Source: JACQFZ01 sp036381895 (GTDB taxonomy: Bacteria > Pseudomonadota > Gammaproteobacteria > Acidiferrobacterales > Sulfurifustaceae). Taken from it: DNA of 64,000 nucleotides. The position numbers were made by a program, and so were the translations under genes. Of this stretch, positions 38,556 to 46,386 are shown one piece after another. Positions within the stretch are counted from its first letter, which is position 1. Every line of letters starts with the position of its first letter. The stretch covers positions 27,301-91,300 of the forward strand of contig DASVBY010000102.1 in NCBI GenBank assembly GCA_036381895.1, in the 5' to 3' direction. A model generated the notes under the pieces. It was not told the DNA's origin. It saw only the letters and a list, made by a program, of their open reading frames with translations, and ran no database searches.

Positions 38556-38579
38556 CACGGGCGTGCCGGGGCCTTTTCG

Positions 38580-39785
38580 TCACCGATAGAGCAGCACCGA
38601 TTCGCGTTCCTCGCGCCAGCTCGCTTCATCGGCGGACGCGAGCGTGTCGAGATCGGCGGCGGTCGCGGCCGGGTCGTCCACCCATTCACGCAGCAGCGCG
38701 CTCCCGTTGATGACGTCGATCGCAAGGCGGTCGCGCTCGTATTCGTAGGGGAAGTCGCGCCACAGCGCGTAGTCGGGGCGCAGCCGGCGCAGCGCCTTGA
38801 ACGCCGCCGCCATCAGCCGCCAGGGGCGGAAGACTTCGTGCGCGTATCCGGGGTCGTCGACGTGGATCTGCACGCCGGCACAGAGCTTGCCGGCATGCTT
38901 GTGGAACGTGGGCTCGAACCAGCACTGCCGCAGCCGGCAGCCTTCGAGCCACGACGGCGCGAACGCCTGCATGGCGGCGAGCAGGCGGCGCGGCTCGACA
39001 TCCGGGGCGCCGAAGAGCTCGAGCGGGCGCGTGGTGCCGCGGCCCTCCGAAAGCGTCGTGCCTTCGAGCATGACGGTGCCCGCGTAGCACCGCGCCATCG
39101 CCAGGTTCGGCGCGTTGGGGCTCGGGTTCACCCAGGAGCGCTCGCCGAGCGGCCACCCGTAGCCCGGCGCCGCGGCCGGATCCCAGCCTTCCATCGCAAT
39201 GACCCGGTACTCGACGTCGAGCCGCAACGTACGCGTGAACCAGTGAGCCAGCTCGCCGAGCGTCAGGCCGTGGCGCATGGGCAGCGGACCGGCACCGACG
39301 AAGCTCTCCCAACCGGCGCGCAGCCGCAGCCCTTCGACCGGCCGGCCGATCGGGTTCGGCCGATCGAGCACCCAGACGGCTTTGCCGTGCGCCGCCGCAG
39401 CTTCGAGCACATAGCGCAGCGTAGTAATAAAGGTATAAATGCGGCAGCCGAGGTCCTGGAGGTCGACCAGCAGCACGTCGAAGCTCTCCATCATCGCCGG
39501 CGTCGGCCGGCGCACCTCGCCGTACAGGCTGTAGACGGGGATGCCATGGACCGGGTCCGTGTAGTCCGGCGACTCGATCATGTTGTCCTGCTTGTCGCCG
39601 CGCAGACCATGCTGCGGACCGAAGGCGGCCGTGAGCCGGACGTCGCCGAGTGCCGCCAGCGCATCGAGCGCATGCACGAGGTCGCGCGTGACCGACGCCG
39701 GGTGGGCGAGCAGCGCCACGCGCCGGCCGGCGAGCGGCCGGCGCAGCGACGCGTCCTCGATCAGGCGATCAAGTCCGCACTTCAT
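38580..39785 (-). CDS. DUF1343 / NamZ-like exo-beta-N-acetylmuramidase family protein
   Basis: The 401-residue protein has the DUF1343 order: Rossmann-like N-terminal part (GRRVALLAHPASV, FGPQHGLRGDKQDN, LLVDLQDLGCRIYTF) and a C-terminal part (GTTLSEGRGTTRP, then LREWVDDP-like helix). Bacillus NamZ of this family removes MurNAc from chain ends. The family motif PEHG reads PQHG here, with Gln58 in place of the Glu considered catalytic. No signal peptide was seen. Its start overlaps the end of the DOMON-like gene by 17 bases. Confidence 0.88.
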   Translation of the reverse strand: MKCGLDRLIEDASLRRPLAGRRVALLAHPASVTRDLVHALDALAALGDVRLTAAFGPQHGLRGDKQDNMIESPDYTDPVHGIPVYSLYGEVRRPTPAMMESFDVLLVDLQDLGCRIYTFITTLRYVLEAAAAHGKAVWVLDRPNPIGRPVEGLRLRAGWESFVGAGPLPMRHGLTLGELAHWFTRTLRLDVEYRVIAMEGWDPAAAPGYGWPLGERSWVNPSPNAPNLAMARCYAGTVMLEGTTLSEGRGTTRPLELFGAPDVEPRRLLAAMQAFAPSWLEGCRLRQCWFEPTFHKHAGKLCAGVQIHVDDPGYAHEVFRPWRLMAAAFKALRRLRPDYALWRDFPYEYERDRLAIDVINGSALLREWVDDPAATAADLDTLASADEASWREERESVLLYR

Positions 39786-40341
39786 CGAGCGTCACCGCGA
39801 AACTGTCGGGATGATGGAAATCCGGCTCTTCCGTCGCATGCCGCAGCGCCCAGTAGGAGCGCGCTCCGTCCTGCGCCTCGACGACCGCGGACAGGCCGAG
39901 CGCGAGCGTCGCGGTACTGAAATCGGGAACGAGGCGGTCGAGCGCGATGAAGGCATCGAGCTCGAGCCGATCCGGCTGGCGGCGCGTGCCGATATGCGGC
40001 TCGAGCGTCTGCGCGCTCACGCGGTCGGAGAGCGGAGCGCGTTCGCGGTAGCGTGCGAACGCGTACACCGCCCATTCGCCGGAGGGCGCGAGGTTGAATT
40101 CGTAGTACCCGGGCAGGGGCGGGCGCATGAGGAACACCTCGAAGCAGGTGTGCTGCCACAGCCTGTCGGTCACGCAGCGCGGCCGCGCTTCCGGTACCCG
40201 CACCCGCGCGAGATCCCCTTCCAGGGCGAACGCTACGGCCAGCATACCGCCCATGCGTGCGACGCGCGCGCCGACATGCCGTGCCGGTCCTGCGGGCACG
40301 GCGGGGTGGGGCGTGAGCGAAACCGTTTGCACGGCGGGCAT
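39769..40341 (-). CDS. DOMON-like domain protein
   Basis: ATG 40341 gives 190 residues (a TTG 18 bases upstream is less likely). The protein is beta-rich, begins VQTVSLTPHPAVP and contains LWQHTCFEVFL and YYEFNLAPSGEWAVY, the pattern of DOMON-like carbohydrate- or heme-binding sandwiches. No signal peptide. It is translationally coupled to the DUF1343 gene, so the two probably share a sugar or cell-wall substrate (inference). Confidence 0.75.
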   Translation of the reverse strand: MPAVQTVSLTPHPAVPAGPARHVGARVARMGGMLAVAFALEGDLARVRVPEARPRCVTDRLWQHTCFEVFLMRPPLPGYYEFNLAPSGEWAVYAFARYRERAPLSDRVSAQTLEPHIGTRRQPDRLELDAFIALDRLVPDFSTATLALGLSAVVEAQDGARSYWALRHATEEPDFHHPDSFAVTLDEVRT

Positions 40342-40508
40342 CGGCACGAAGCGTATCAAAGTCGCGCGATTCGTGGCGACACCTTCGGTCTAGGCGCCTG
40401 TCTCATGGCAGTGCGCGTTCTCGCGGCCGGCAGGAGCGGCGAAGTCCAGTCGAGGTAACGGGCGGTCACTTCTTCGATCGGGCATAAGTTGGCCGCAGGG
40501 TCGCGGCT

Positions 40509-40898
40509 ATGGAGTTCCAGGCGTGGCATCCGCGTCCGCCGGCAGCCGAGGCGCAGCTCGCGAAGCTCAGGGATCAGGTGCGCTTCCCGCTGCCCGCGGA
40601 GTACCTCGACTTGCTGCGGCGCGGAAACGGCGGCGAAGGCGCGCTCGCGCTTCCCCCGCTGTGGCTGCAGCTCTGGTCCGCGGACGAGGCCGTGGAGTTT
40701 GCGCGCTTTCGGATCTATGCGCACCGCTTCCCCGGGTGCTTCTTTTTTGCGGCGAACGGCGCGGGCGAGCACATGGCCATGCGCCGGGCGGCGGCGGACC
40801 TGGTCGAGATCGTTGTCGTCGAACTCGGTCTCGGGCCGGACAGCGCACAAGTGATCGCACCCGACTTCGCGGCTTTCATACAGGCGATCGGCAAGTAA
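40509..40898 (+). CDS. SMI1/KNR4 (SUKH) family protein
   Basis: The 129-residue protein has the SUKH pattern: EAQLAKLRDQVRFPLPAEY, then LLRRGNGGEG, and a Trp/Leu-rich centre. SUKH proteins are often immunity proteins for contact-dependent toxins. No toxin, Rhs or secretion gene is adjacent, so it may be an orphan immunity gene or have a housekeeping role. Confidence 0.8.
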   Translation: MEFQAWHPRPPAAEAQLAKLRDQVRFPLPAEYLDLLRRGNGGEGALALPPLWLQLWSADEAVEFARFRIYAHRFPGCFFFAANGAGEHMAMRRAAADLVEIVVVELGLGPDSAQVIAPDFAAFIQAIGK

Positions 40899-40975
40899 AC
40901 CGCTGCGCTCCGCGCGTTGCCGGTTGCGCCGTCCGTGGCTACCCTTGGGCGGCCATCGACAACGGAGGCTCAACG

Positions 40976-41365
40976 ATGGAGCGTGGCAAACCAGAGGCGA
41001 GGACGGTCGAGGACGAGGCGATCGCGACGCTGCGGCAACTCAACGAGGACTACATCGCCGCCGTGCAGACATCGAACGTGCGCCGTTTCGAAGAGATCCT
41101 CGCCGACGATTTCCTCAATACCAACCCGGACGGATCGCTCGTCGATCGCGCGGCGTTCCTCGCGCAGATCGCTCGCCCCGCCGGAATCTCCGATCTCAAG
41201 GCGCACGACGTGCTCATCCGCCGCTTCGGCGACGTTGCGATCGTGCATGCGCGCACGACCTATACGAAGCCGGACGGGCAACCGGGCGCCGGCCGCTACA
41301 CCGACATCTGGGCGTACGCGGACGGCCGCTGGCGCTGCGTCGCGGCGCACGTCACCCGCAGTTGA
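40976..41365 (+). CDS. SnoaL/DUF4440-like protein (NTF2 fold)
   Basis: ATG 40976 stands behind GGAGG (40964-40968) and gives 129 residues. It starts with a long helix (LRQLNEDYIAAVQTSNVRRF), then a FEEILADDFLNTNPDG turn, and ends RYTDIWAYADGRWRCVAAH, typical of the small NTF2-like dimer fold. Function unknown. Confidence 0.85.
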   Translation: MERGKPEARTVEDEAIATLRQLNEDYIAAVQTSNVRRFEEILADDFLNTNPDGSLVDRAAFLAQIARPAGISDLKAHDVLIRRFGDVAIVHARTTYTKPDGQPGAGRYTDIWAYADGRWRCVAAHVTRS

Positions 41366-41414
41366 AGGATTTCCGCGCCGCGCACCCGGGTCGCGGCAAT
41401 GCCGCCGATTCCGG

Positions 41415-41969
41415 CTAGCTCTGCGCCGCGCACCAGGCAGGCATGCGCAGCCGGAGGAGCTTCGGATCGACCGTGAACCCGCACGCCTGCGCCAGCTCGT
41501 GGTTCAGATCGAAACGCATCCGGCCGGCGATCAGGAAGAGGTTGATCAGGCCGCCGCGGGCGGTGAACCCGTCGCTTTCGCCGACCGTCATGAGCCCGCG
41601 CGCGATCGGCACGGACACGAGCGGCATGTCGCCGCTCACGACCAGGATATGGCACTTCTCGATCCGCGCCGGGGTGATGTCCTTGATGCGCGCGACGGCC
41701 AGGAGACGCCCGCGCACGCGCTCGCCGTGCAGTGCGTAGTAGCCGTCGAGACTGTACGCGCCGCAGACGCACAGATTGAGCCGACCGTGCGGCGGGCTGA
41801 CGTCGTGCGGCCAGTCGATGAAACGCAGGAGGTTGAGCAGGTACGACGCCTTGACCCGATGATCGAGCGGGAACAGCTCGTCGTCGGTGGAGCACGTCGC
41901 CGCCAGCAGCAGCGGCAGCGCCGTGCGCAAGCGTCTGCCCGGGTGGTTGTTGAGGTTCATGGTTGTCAT
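41415..41969 (-). CDS. YfiR/HmsC-like periplasmic protein (DUF4154)
   Basis: The 184-residue protein has a signal-like segment (about 12-26), then the DUF4154 start VKASYLLNLLRFIDWP, a cysteine pair (LCVCGAY), and the ending GFTARGGLINLFLIAGRMRFDLNHELA, typical of YfiR. YfiR controls the diguanylate cyclase YfiN in Pseudomonas. No GGDEF gene or YfiB is nearby. The 260 bases upstream (41970-42229) show no promoter or small gene I can support. Confidence 0.85.
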   Translation of the reverse strand: MTTMNLNNHPGRRLRTALPLLLAATCSTDDELFPLDHRVKASYLLNLLRFIDWPHDVSPPHGRLNLCVCGAYSLDGYYALHGERVRGRLLAVARIKDITPARIEKCHILVVSGDMPLVSVPIARGLMTVGESDGFTARGGLINLFLIAGRMRFDLNHELAQACGFTVDPKLLRLRMPAWCAAQS

Positions 41970-42235
41970 CCCTGTCTGTTATCGGTGCGGGAAGCCGCGC
42001 CCGACGTTCACCGCTCCTTCGTCGGGGACAGGGAAGGTAGCAACCGCGGGGTGAGACGAAATATCGGGAACGACCCGCGGGCGCGTCCGGGGTTGCACTG
42101 AGAAGCGTCGCGATGTCCACGCGCAGGGTGCCGCGATGTTGAGGCGCGCATCACCATCGCCCCGCAACCCGTGCCTCAAAGCCGTACGCGGCGGCGCACT
42201 CGCTGCCTGCGGCCGCTGTCCAAGAGGGCATGAAC

Positions 42236-42586
42236 ATGCACCGCATGTCCCGCAGCCGGCCTGCGCCGCTCGCGCTCGCCGCCGCGGCGTTCGCGCCGCT
42301 CGCGGCCTGGGGCGTGCACTTCGGGCTGATGCAACGGCTCGCCCCGTTCCTCTGCGGTCCGCCGGTAAGCGTCTGGCTCTACGCCCTCACAGCGGCGCTG
42401 CTGCTCGTCGTGCTGCTCGCCGGGGTCTATGCGGGGCGCGGCTACCGCGCGGCGGGAAAGCCGAAAGACCGCCGGGAAGCGATTGCGGCGCGCTACTTCG
42501 GTCTCGTCGGTTCGATCGGTGCGGCGATGTTCGGCCTCGGCATCATCGCGCAGGCGGCCGTATTTCACGCCGCGTGCATCGCCTGA
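42236..42586 (+). CDS. Small membrane protein, function unknown
   Basis: I chose ATG 42236, seven bases behind GAGGG, rather than ATG 42230; it gives 116 residues. Hydrophobic segments lie at about 9-32, 43-64 and 87-112. It has PxxVW and LxxGVHF-like patterns seen in small proteins near respiratory oxidases, but no firm family match was made. Confidence 0.65.
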   Translation: MHRMSRSRPAPLALAAAAFAPLAAWGVHFGLMQRLAPFLCGPPVSVWLYALTAALLLVVLLAGVYAGRGYRAAGKPKDRREAIAARYFGLVGSIGAAMFGLGIIAQAAVFHAACIA

Positions 42587-42634
42587 ACCGATCGCGCGGG
42601 CGGCGGCAGGTTCGGCGCGAAGCGCGCGGCACAG

Positions 42635-43123
42635 CTAGCGCACGGGTTCCTTGCGGCCGAGCTTGTCCGGGAAGTCGCCGCCCGCGGGGACGAACTCGAG
42701 CGACACCGAATTGATGCAGTAGCGCAGACCGGTTGGCGGCGGTCCGTCCGGGAAAACGTGACCCTGATGACCGCCGCAGCGCGCGCAGCGGATCTCGGTG
42801 CGCACCATACCGTAGCTCGTGTCGCGGAAGTACTTGAGGTGCGTTTCGTCGAAGGGGGCGGTGAAGCTCGGCCAGCCGGTGCCGGATTGGAACTTCTCGC
42901 CCGAGCGGAACAGCGGCAGTCCGCAGAGCCGGCAGCAATAGGTGCCCGGCGTCTTGTTGTCGAGCAGTGCGCCGCAGAACGGCGCTTCCGTGCCGTGCTC
43001 GAGCAGCACGCGGCGCTCCTCGTCGGTGAGTGCCGCGGCCAGCGCGCGGTGCTCCTCGGCCGTCGGCGGCGTGAGGTCGAATCCGGTCGGGGAAAGGGTC
43101 GAGGATGCGGTGCGGCTTTCCAT
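42635..43123 (-). CDS. msrB: Peptide-methionine (R)-S-oxide reductase
   Basis: ATG 43123 behind GAAGAGG gives 162 residues. Two zinc CxxC pairs (CRLCG and CARCGGHQGH), the GTGWPSFTAP motif and the catalytic Cys in RYCINSVSL are all present. It repairs methionine-R-sulfoxide with thioredoxin. Ten bases separate it from the msrA stop, so both are one operon. No signal peptide; probably cytoplasmic. Confidence 0.97.
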   Translation of the reverse strand: MESRTASSTLSPTGFDLTPPTAEEHRALAAALTDEERRVLLEHGTEAPFCGALLDNKTPGTYCCRLCGLPLFRSGEKFQSGTGWPSFTAPFDETHLKYFRDTSYGMVRTEIRCARCGGHQGHVFPDGPPPTGLRYCINSVSLEFVPAGGDFPDKLGRKEPVR

Positions 43124-43133
43124 GGCGGCCTCT

Positions 43134-43754
43134 TCAGCGGCTGGGTGCATCCGCACGCGGCGTCACGCCGTGGCCGAGGGTCTGTTTGAGCTTCTCCACC
43201 TTCGGCAACGCGACCGCGCGGATGTAGGGCTGGTTCGGATGACGTTCCGCGTAGTTGTAATGGTAATCCTCCGCCGGGTAGAAGCGGTCGAGCGGCTCGA
43301 GGCGCGTGGCGATCGGTGCGTCGTAGATGCCGGCGGCGTCGAGCTGACGGATGTACCCTGCGGCGACGCGCCGCTCGCCGTCATCGGCGTAGAAGACGGC
43401 GGAGCGATACTGCGTGCCGACGTCGTTGCCCTGGCGGTCGACCTGGGTCGGATCGTGCGCAACCGAGAAGAAGACCTTGAGCAACTGACCGTAGCTCAGG
43501 CGCCGCGGATCGTAGCGCACCTCGATCGCTTCGGCGTGTCCGGTGCGGCCCGTGCACACCGTTTCGTAATTGGCGGTCTCTGCGGAGCCGCCGGCGTAGC
43601 CGGGGCGCACTTCGAGGACGCCGTCGAGCAATCGATAAACCGCTTCAGTGCACCAGAAGCATCCGCCCGCAAGAACAGCGGTTGCCCATTCGCCCTGACG
43701 CGGCAGGTCCTCGATCGGATCCGGAAAATCGCGGGGGTCGATGTTGAGGCTCAT
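43134..43754 (-). CDS. msrA: Peptide-methionine (S)-S-oxide reductase
   Basis: ATG 43754 behind AAGGAGG gives 206 residues. Catalytic Cys32 is in the GGCFWCTEA signature; Glu and Tyr residues of the fold are kept (GYAGG, GHAEAIEV, QYRSA). The longer open frame upstream is not family-like. It is first gene of the msrA-msrB pair. The 262 bases upstream to the M15 gene hold no feature I can support. Confidence 0.96.
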   Translation of the reverse strand: MSLNIDPRDFPDPIEDLPRQGEWATAVLAGGCFWCTEAVYRLLDGVLEVRPGYAGGSAETANYETVCTGRTGHAEAIEVRYDPRRLSYGQLLKVFFSVAHDPTQVDRQGNDVGTQYRSAVFYADDGERRVAAGYIRQLDAAGIYDAPIATRLEPLDRFYPAEDYHYNYAERHPNQPYIRAVALPKVEKLKQTLGHGVTPRADAPSR

Positions 43755-44016
43755 GGGCGTCCTCCTTCCGAGACAGGTCTTTGACTGGCCGGCGGAATCG
43801 CCGTTCCCGCGGCGCGGCCGCTGGTACGGCGCGGTTACGACGGGCTGCTGCCGGCGCTCCGGCGGGCGGCGAGAAGAACATCTTACCTGCGCGCCGGGGG
43901 CCGGCGCCATCCAACCGAGTGCGACCGACCGCGCGCCGACGGGCGCACCGCAGCGGGCTCGAGCGTGCTGAGTCCGGGACTGAACTGCCAGGGGCTCGCC
44001 GCCACTCAAGGCGGCA

Positions 44017-44580
44017 TCAAGGCGATTCGGCGCAGAGCCAGTGCCAGGGCTCGAAGATGTAGCCGTATCGGTTGCCGCGCGGAAACGACAGCGTGAAACC
44101 GAACGCCCCGGCGTGCCGGGTGAGCCAGCGAAACGCTTCGGTATGCTCGAATTCCTCCTCGAGCGCACGGCAGCCGGGCGTGTTGATATCGACCGCGCGG
44201 CCGGTGTGGTGCTCGCTGTAGCCCGGGGGCGCGCTCGCCGCAAGAATGCGCTCGAGCGGTACGCCCAGGCGCTGCTTGCGGCGGATGATGTCGGCCTGCC
44301 GTTCGAGATCCCGGTAAGCGGAAACGATATAGAGCTCGATGCCATCCGCGCGCGCCGCCGCCGCCATTGCTTGCCACGCGGCGTTCGCGGCCGGCGTCAG
44401 CCGGTGCTCCCTGCCGTCGGCATCCGTCTGCGCGACGACGAGCTCGGCCGGCTCCGGAAAGAACGGAAGACCGCGGTGCGCGAACGCGGAAACCGGGATG
44501 CCGAGCTCGGCGAGCAGGGCTTCGACGCGGGCAGCGTAAGCGCCGGTTCCGGTTGGTTGCTGGGGGGCGGTCGCGTGCAT
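44017..44580 (-). CDS. M15-family D-Ala-D-Ala carboxypeptidase, VanY/LdcB-like
   Basis: ATG 44580 gives 187 residues. Zinc residues lie in SEHHTGRAVDINTP (SxHxxGxAxD) and EPWHW, and SAYRD is the usual upstream motif. These enzymes trim peptidoglycan stem peptides outside the cytoplasm, yet no signal peptide or anchor is visible, even in the upstream extension of the frame. Confidence 0.88.
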   Translation of the reverse strand: MHATAPQQPTGTGAYAARVEALLAELGIPVSAFAHRGLPFFPEPAELVVAQTDADGREHRLTPAANAAWQAMAAAARADGIELYIVSAYRDLERQADIIRRKQRLGVPLERILAASAPPGYSEHHTGRAVDINTPGCRALEEEFEHTEAFRWLTRHAGAFGFTLSFPRGNRYGYIFEPWHWLCAESP

Positions 44581-44911
44581 GTGGTCCCGTGCCCTGCCGT
44601 CAACCGCAGTATAGCGAAGGTGGCGCCCGGAACCCACGTCCGCGCCATTGGCGTGCTTTTGCTGCTGCCATTCGCCGCTGAACAGGATGACTGCGCGCCA
44701 TCGGCCTGCGCGGGAGCGACCCGCGCGCCGACATCGAGGCGCGCATGCCGCCGCCGGCATCGGCGGCTCTGTCGTTGCCGGGTGCACATGCCGCGCTTCC
44801 GGATCGACGGCATCGATCGGTTGCCGGCGGCGTACGCCACGATTCGAGCGAAGAGGGTTGGGTGGTGGCAGCGGCCGGCAAGGTGCGCGAGAACCGGGAC
44901 CGGCTAAGCCC
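44581..44911. other. 331-base region without a recognised gene
   Basis: Only short overlapping frames without family features occur here. Between the DUF1080 stop and the M15 start there is no terminator hairpin with T-run and no promoter I would call. Confidence 0.5.
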
Positions 44912-45493
44912 TCAAGCCGACTCGATGCGCAGGCGGCGGAACCAGGCGTCGGTGCCGTGGTGCTGCAGCACGAGGTGCCCTTCCGGCTCGCGCGCGAAGC
45001 GCGGGTAGGCGGCGAACTTGCTCCGGGCGACGCGGGCGCGCACGGCGGGATCGGCGAGATCGTATGCGAGCAGCAGCAGATCGTTCAGCCAGTGTTCCAC
45101 GCGCCACCCGCGCACGACGATGCGCGCGCGGACGTAGGCGTCGGCGAGCGGCTGCGCCCGGGCACGCGGTGCGACAAGGTCGTACAGCGCGCCGCAGCGC
45201 CGTAGCGAATCGTGCCCGTCGGGGTGCTCGAGGTCGTCGACGAGCTGCATTTCCGGGCCGCTTTGCCACGGTTCCGCGGCGTCCTCCGAAACCCGGTAGA
45301 GCACGCCGGAGTTGCCGCCGGGCGGGAGGCACCATTCGAACGAGAGCGCGAAATCGCGATACCGCGCCCGGCTGACGAGATCGATTCGCGGCCCGGCGCC
45401 GAGCGCGCGCAACGCCTCGCCCTCGACTCGCCAGCCATGCGTCGGAAATCCGTCGCTCTGGTAGGCGCGCCAGGTACTCGCAGGAAGCTCCAT
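44912..45493 (-). CDS. DUF1080 / 3-keto-disaccharide hydrolase-like protein
   Basis: The 193-residue protein is a concanavalin-like beta sandwich by pattern: HGWRVEGEAL, then FALSFEWCLPPGGNSGVLYR, GPEMQLVDD and GHLVLQHHG. This set is typical of DUF1080, whose members bind or cleave keto-disaccharides. Unlike most members it lacks a signal peptide. Start ATG 45493 has a GGAGGGTGC Shine-Dalgarno. Confidence 0.88.
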   Translation of the reverse strand: MELPASTWRAYQSDGFPTHGWRVEGEALRALGAGPRIDLVSRARYRDFALSFEWCLPPGGNSGVLYRVSEDAAEPWQSGPEMQLVDDLEHPDGHDSLRRCGALYDLVAPRARAQPLADAYVRARIVVRGWRVEHWLNDLLLLAYDLADPAVRARVARSKFAAYPRFAREPEGHLVLQHHGTDAWFRRLRIESA

Positions 45494-45727
45494 CGCACCC
45501 TCCGCCGTTCATTGCAGCGAAGCGGCACGCGTCCTGCATTCCGGGAAATCCCGAGGTCGCGGCGGCGAGTCGCGGAACCCGGCGCTAACACGGATCGGGG
45601 CGGTTGCAGCGCCGCTTCTCGGTCGGATTCTGCCGCTGGCCGCCCGCGCGCCGGGGCCAGTGCCGCTCGGACGCCCGAATCGACAGCTCGTCGGCGCTGA
45701 ACGGCGGCTTTCGGCGCGTGACGTGCT

Positions 45728-45755
45728 TTGACAGCCTCCAAAGCGCGCATAGGTT
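45728..45755 (+). promoter_or_regulatory. Candidate promoter of the trans-envelope motor operon
   Basis: A perfect -35 TTGACA (45728-45733) is followed after 16 bases by TAGGTT (45750-45755), a moderate -10. Transcription would start near 45762, about 70 bases before the first gene. The rest of the 45494-45833 gap has no gene. Confidence 0.5.
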
Positions 45756-45833
45756 TAAAGGAATCAGGCCGCGCGACGGACGGTCGAGCCTGGAGTGGCG
45801 GCAGCAAGAACGAAAAAACCAACAGAGGCACCG

Positions 45834-46382
45834 GTGGCCTGCAGACGGGAGGAGAACAAGACGACGGCCGGCATGGCGGCGGTGCTGCTTGCCGCCGTCC
45901 TCGGCAGCAGCGGCGCGGCGCTGGCCGAGGATGGCGTGCGCGAGCAGGTCAAGGGCCTGGACGAGCAGATCCAGGAGGTGAAGGCGGACGTGCTCGCGAT
46001 CGCCGCCGAGCTGTCCCGCCTCGAAGAGAAGCTGCTCTATCCCTCCGACACGCAGGTGTCGCTCTTCGTCGCTCTCGCGCCGGCGGCGACGTTCCGCCTC
46101 GATGCGATCGAGATCCACATCGACGGCAAGCCGGTCGCGTACCACCTGTACACCCACAAGGAGCTCGAGGCGCTGCGCCAGGGCGGCGTGCAGCGTCTCT
46201 ATACCGGCAACATTCGGCAGGGCGAGCACGAGCTGCGCGTGAGCGTGCTCGGAAAGAGCCGGAACGGTACGGAGCATCGCTGGAGCGGGAGCTTCAAGCT
46301 CGCGAAAGGCGTCGGGCCGAAACTCGCCAGCATCACGATCTCGGGCCCGAGCGGTCAGGGAATCGCCCTCAAGGACTGGTAG
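45834..46382 (+). CDS. Motor operon gene 1: exported coiled-coil/beta protein
   Basis: GTG 45834 behind AGAGGC gives 182 residues with an n-region (CRREENKTT), hydrophobic core (AAVLLAAVLGSSG) and cleavage after ALA. GTG 45795 and ATG 45873 are alternatives. The mature protein begins with a short coiled coil (about 36-65), then a beta-rich domain ending in ALKDW. No named family. It opens the operon, four bases before gene 2, and is predicted periplasmic. Confidence 0.75.
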   Translation: MACRREENKTTAGMAAVLLAAVLGSSGAALAEDGVREQVKGLDEQIQEVKADVLAIAAELSRLEEKLLYPSDTQVSLFVALAPAATFRLDAIEIHIDGKPVAYHLYTHKELEALRQGGVQRLYTGNIRQGEHELRVSVLGKSRNGTEHRWSGSFKLAKGVGPKLASITISGPSGQGIALKDW

Positions 46383-46386
46383 CCCC

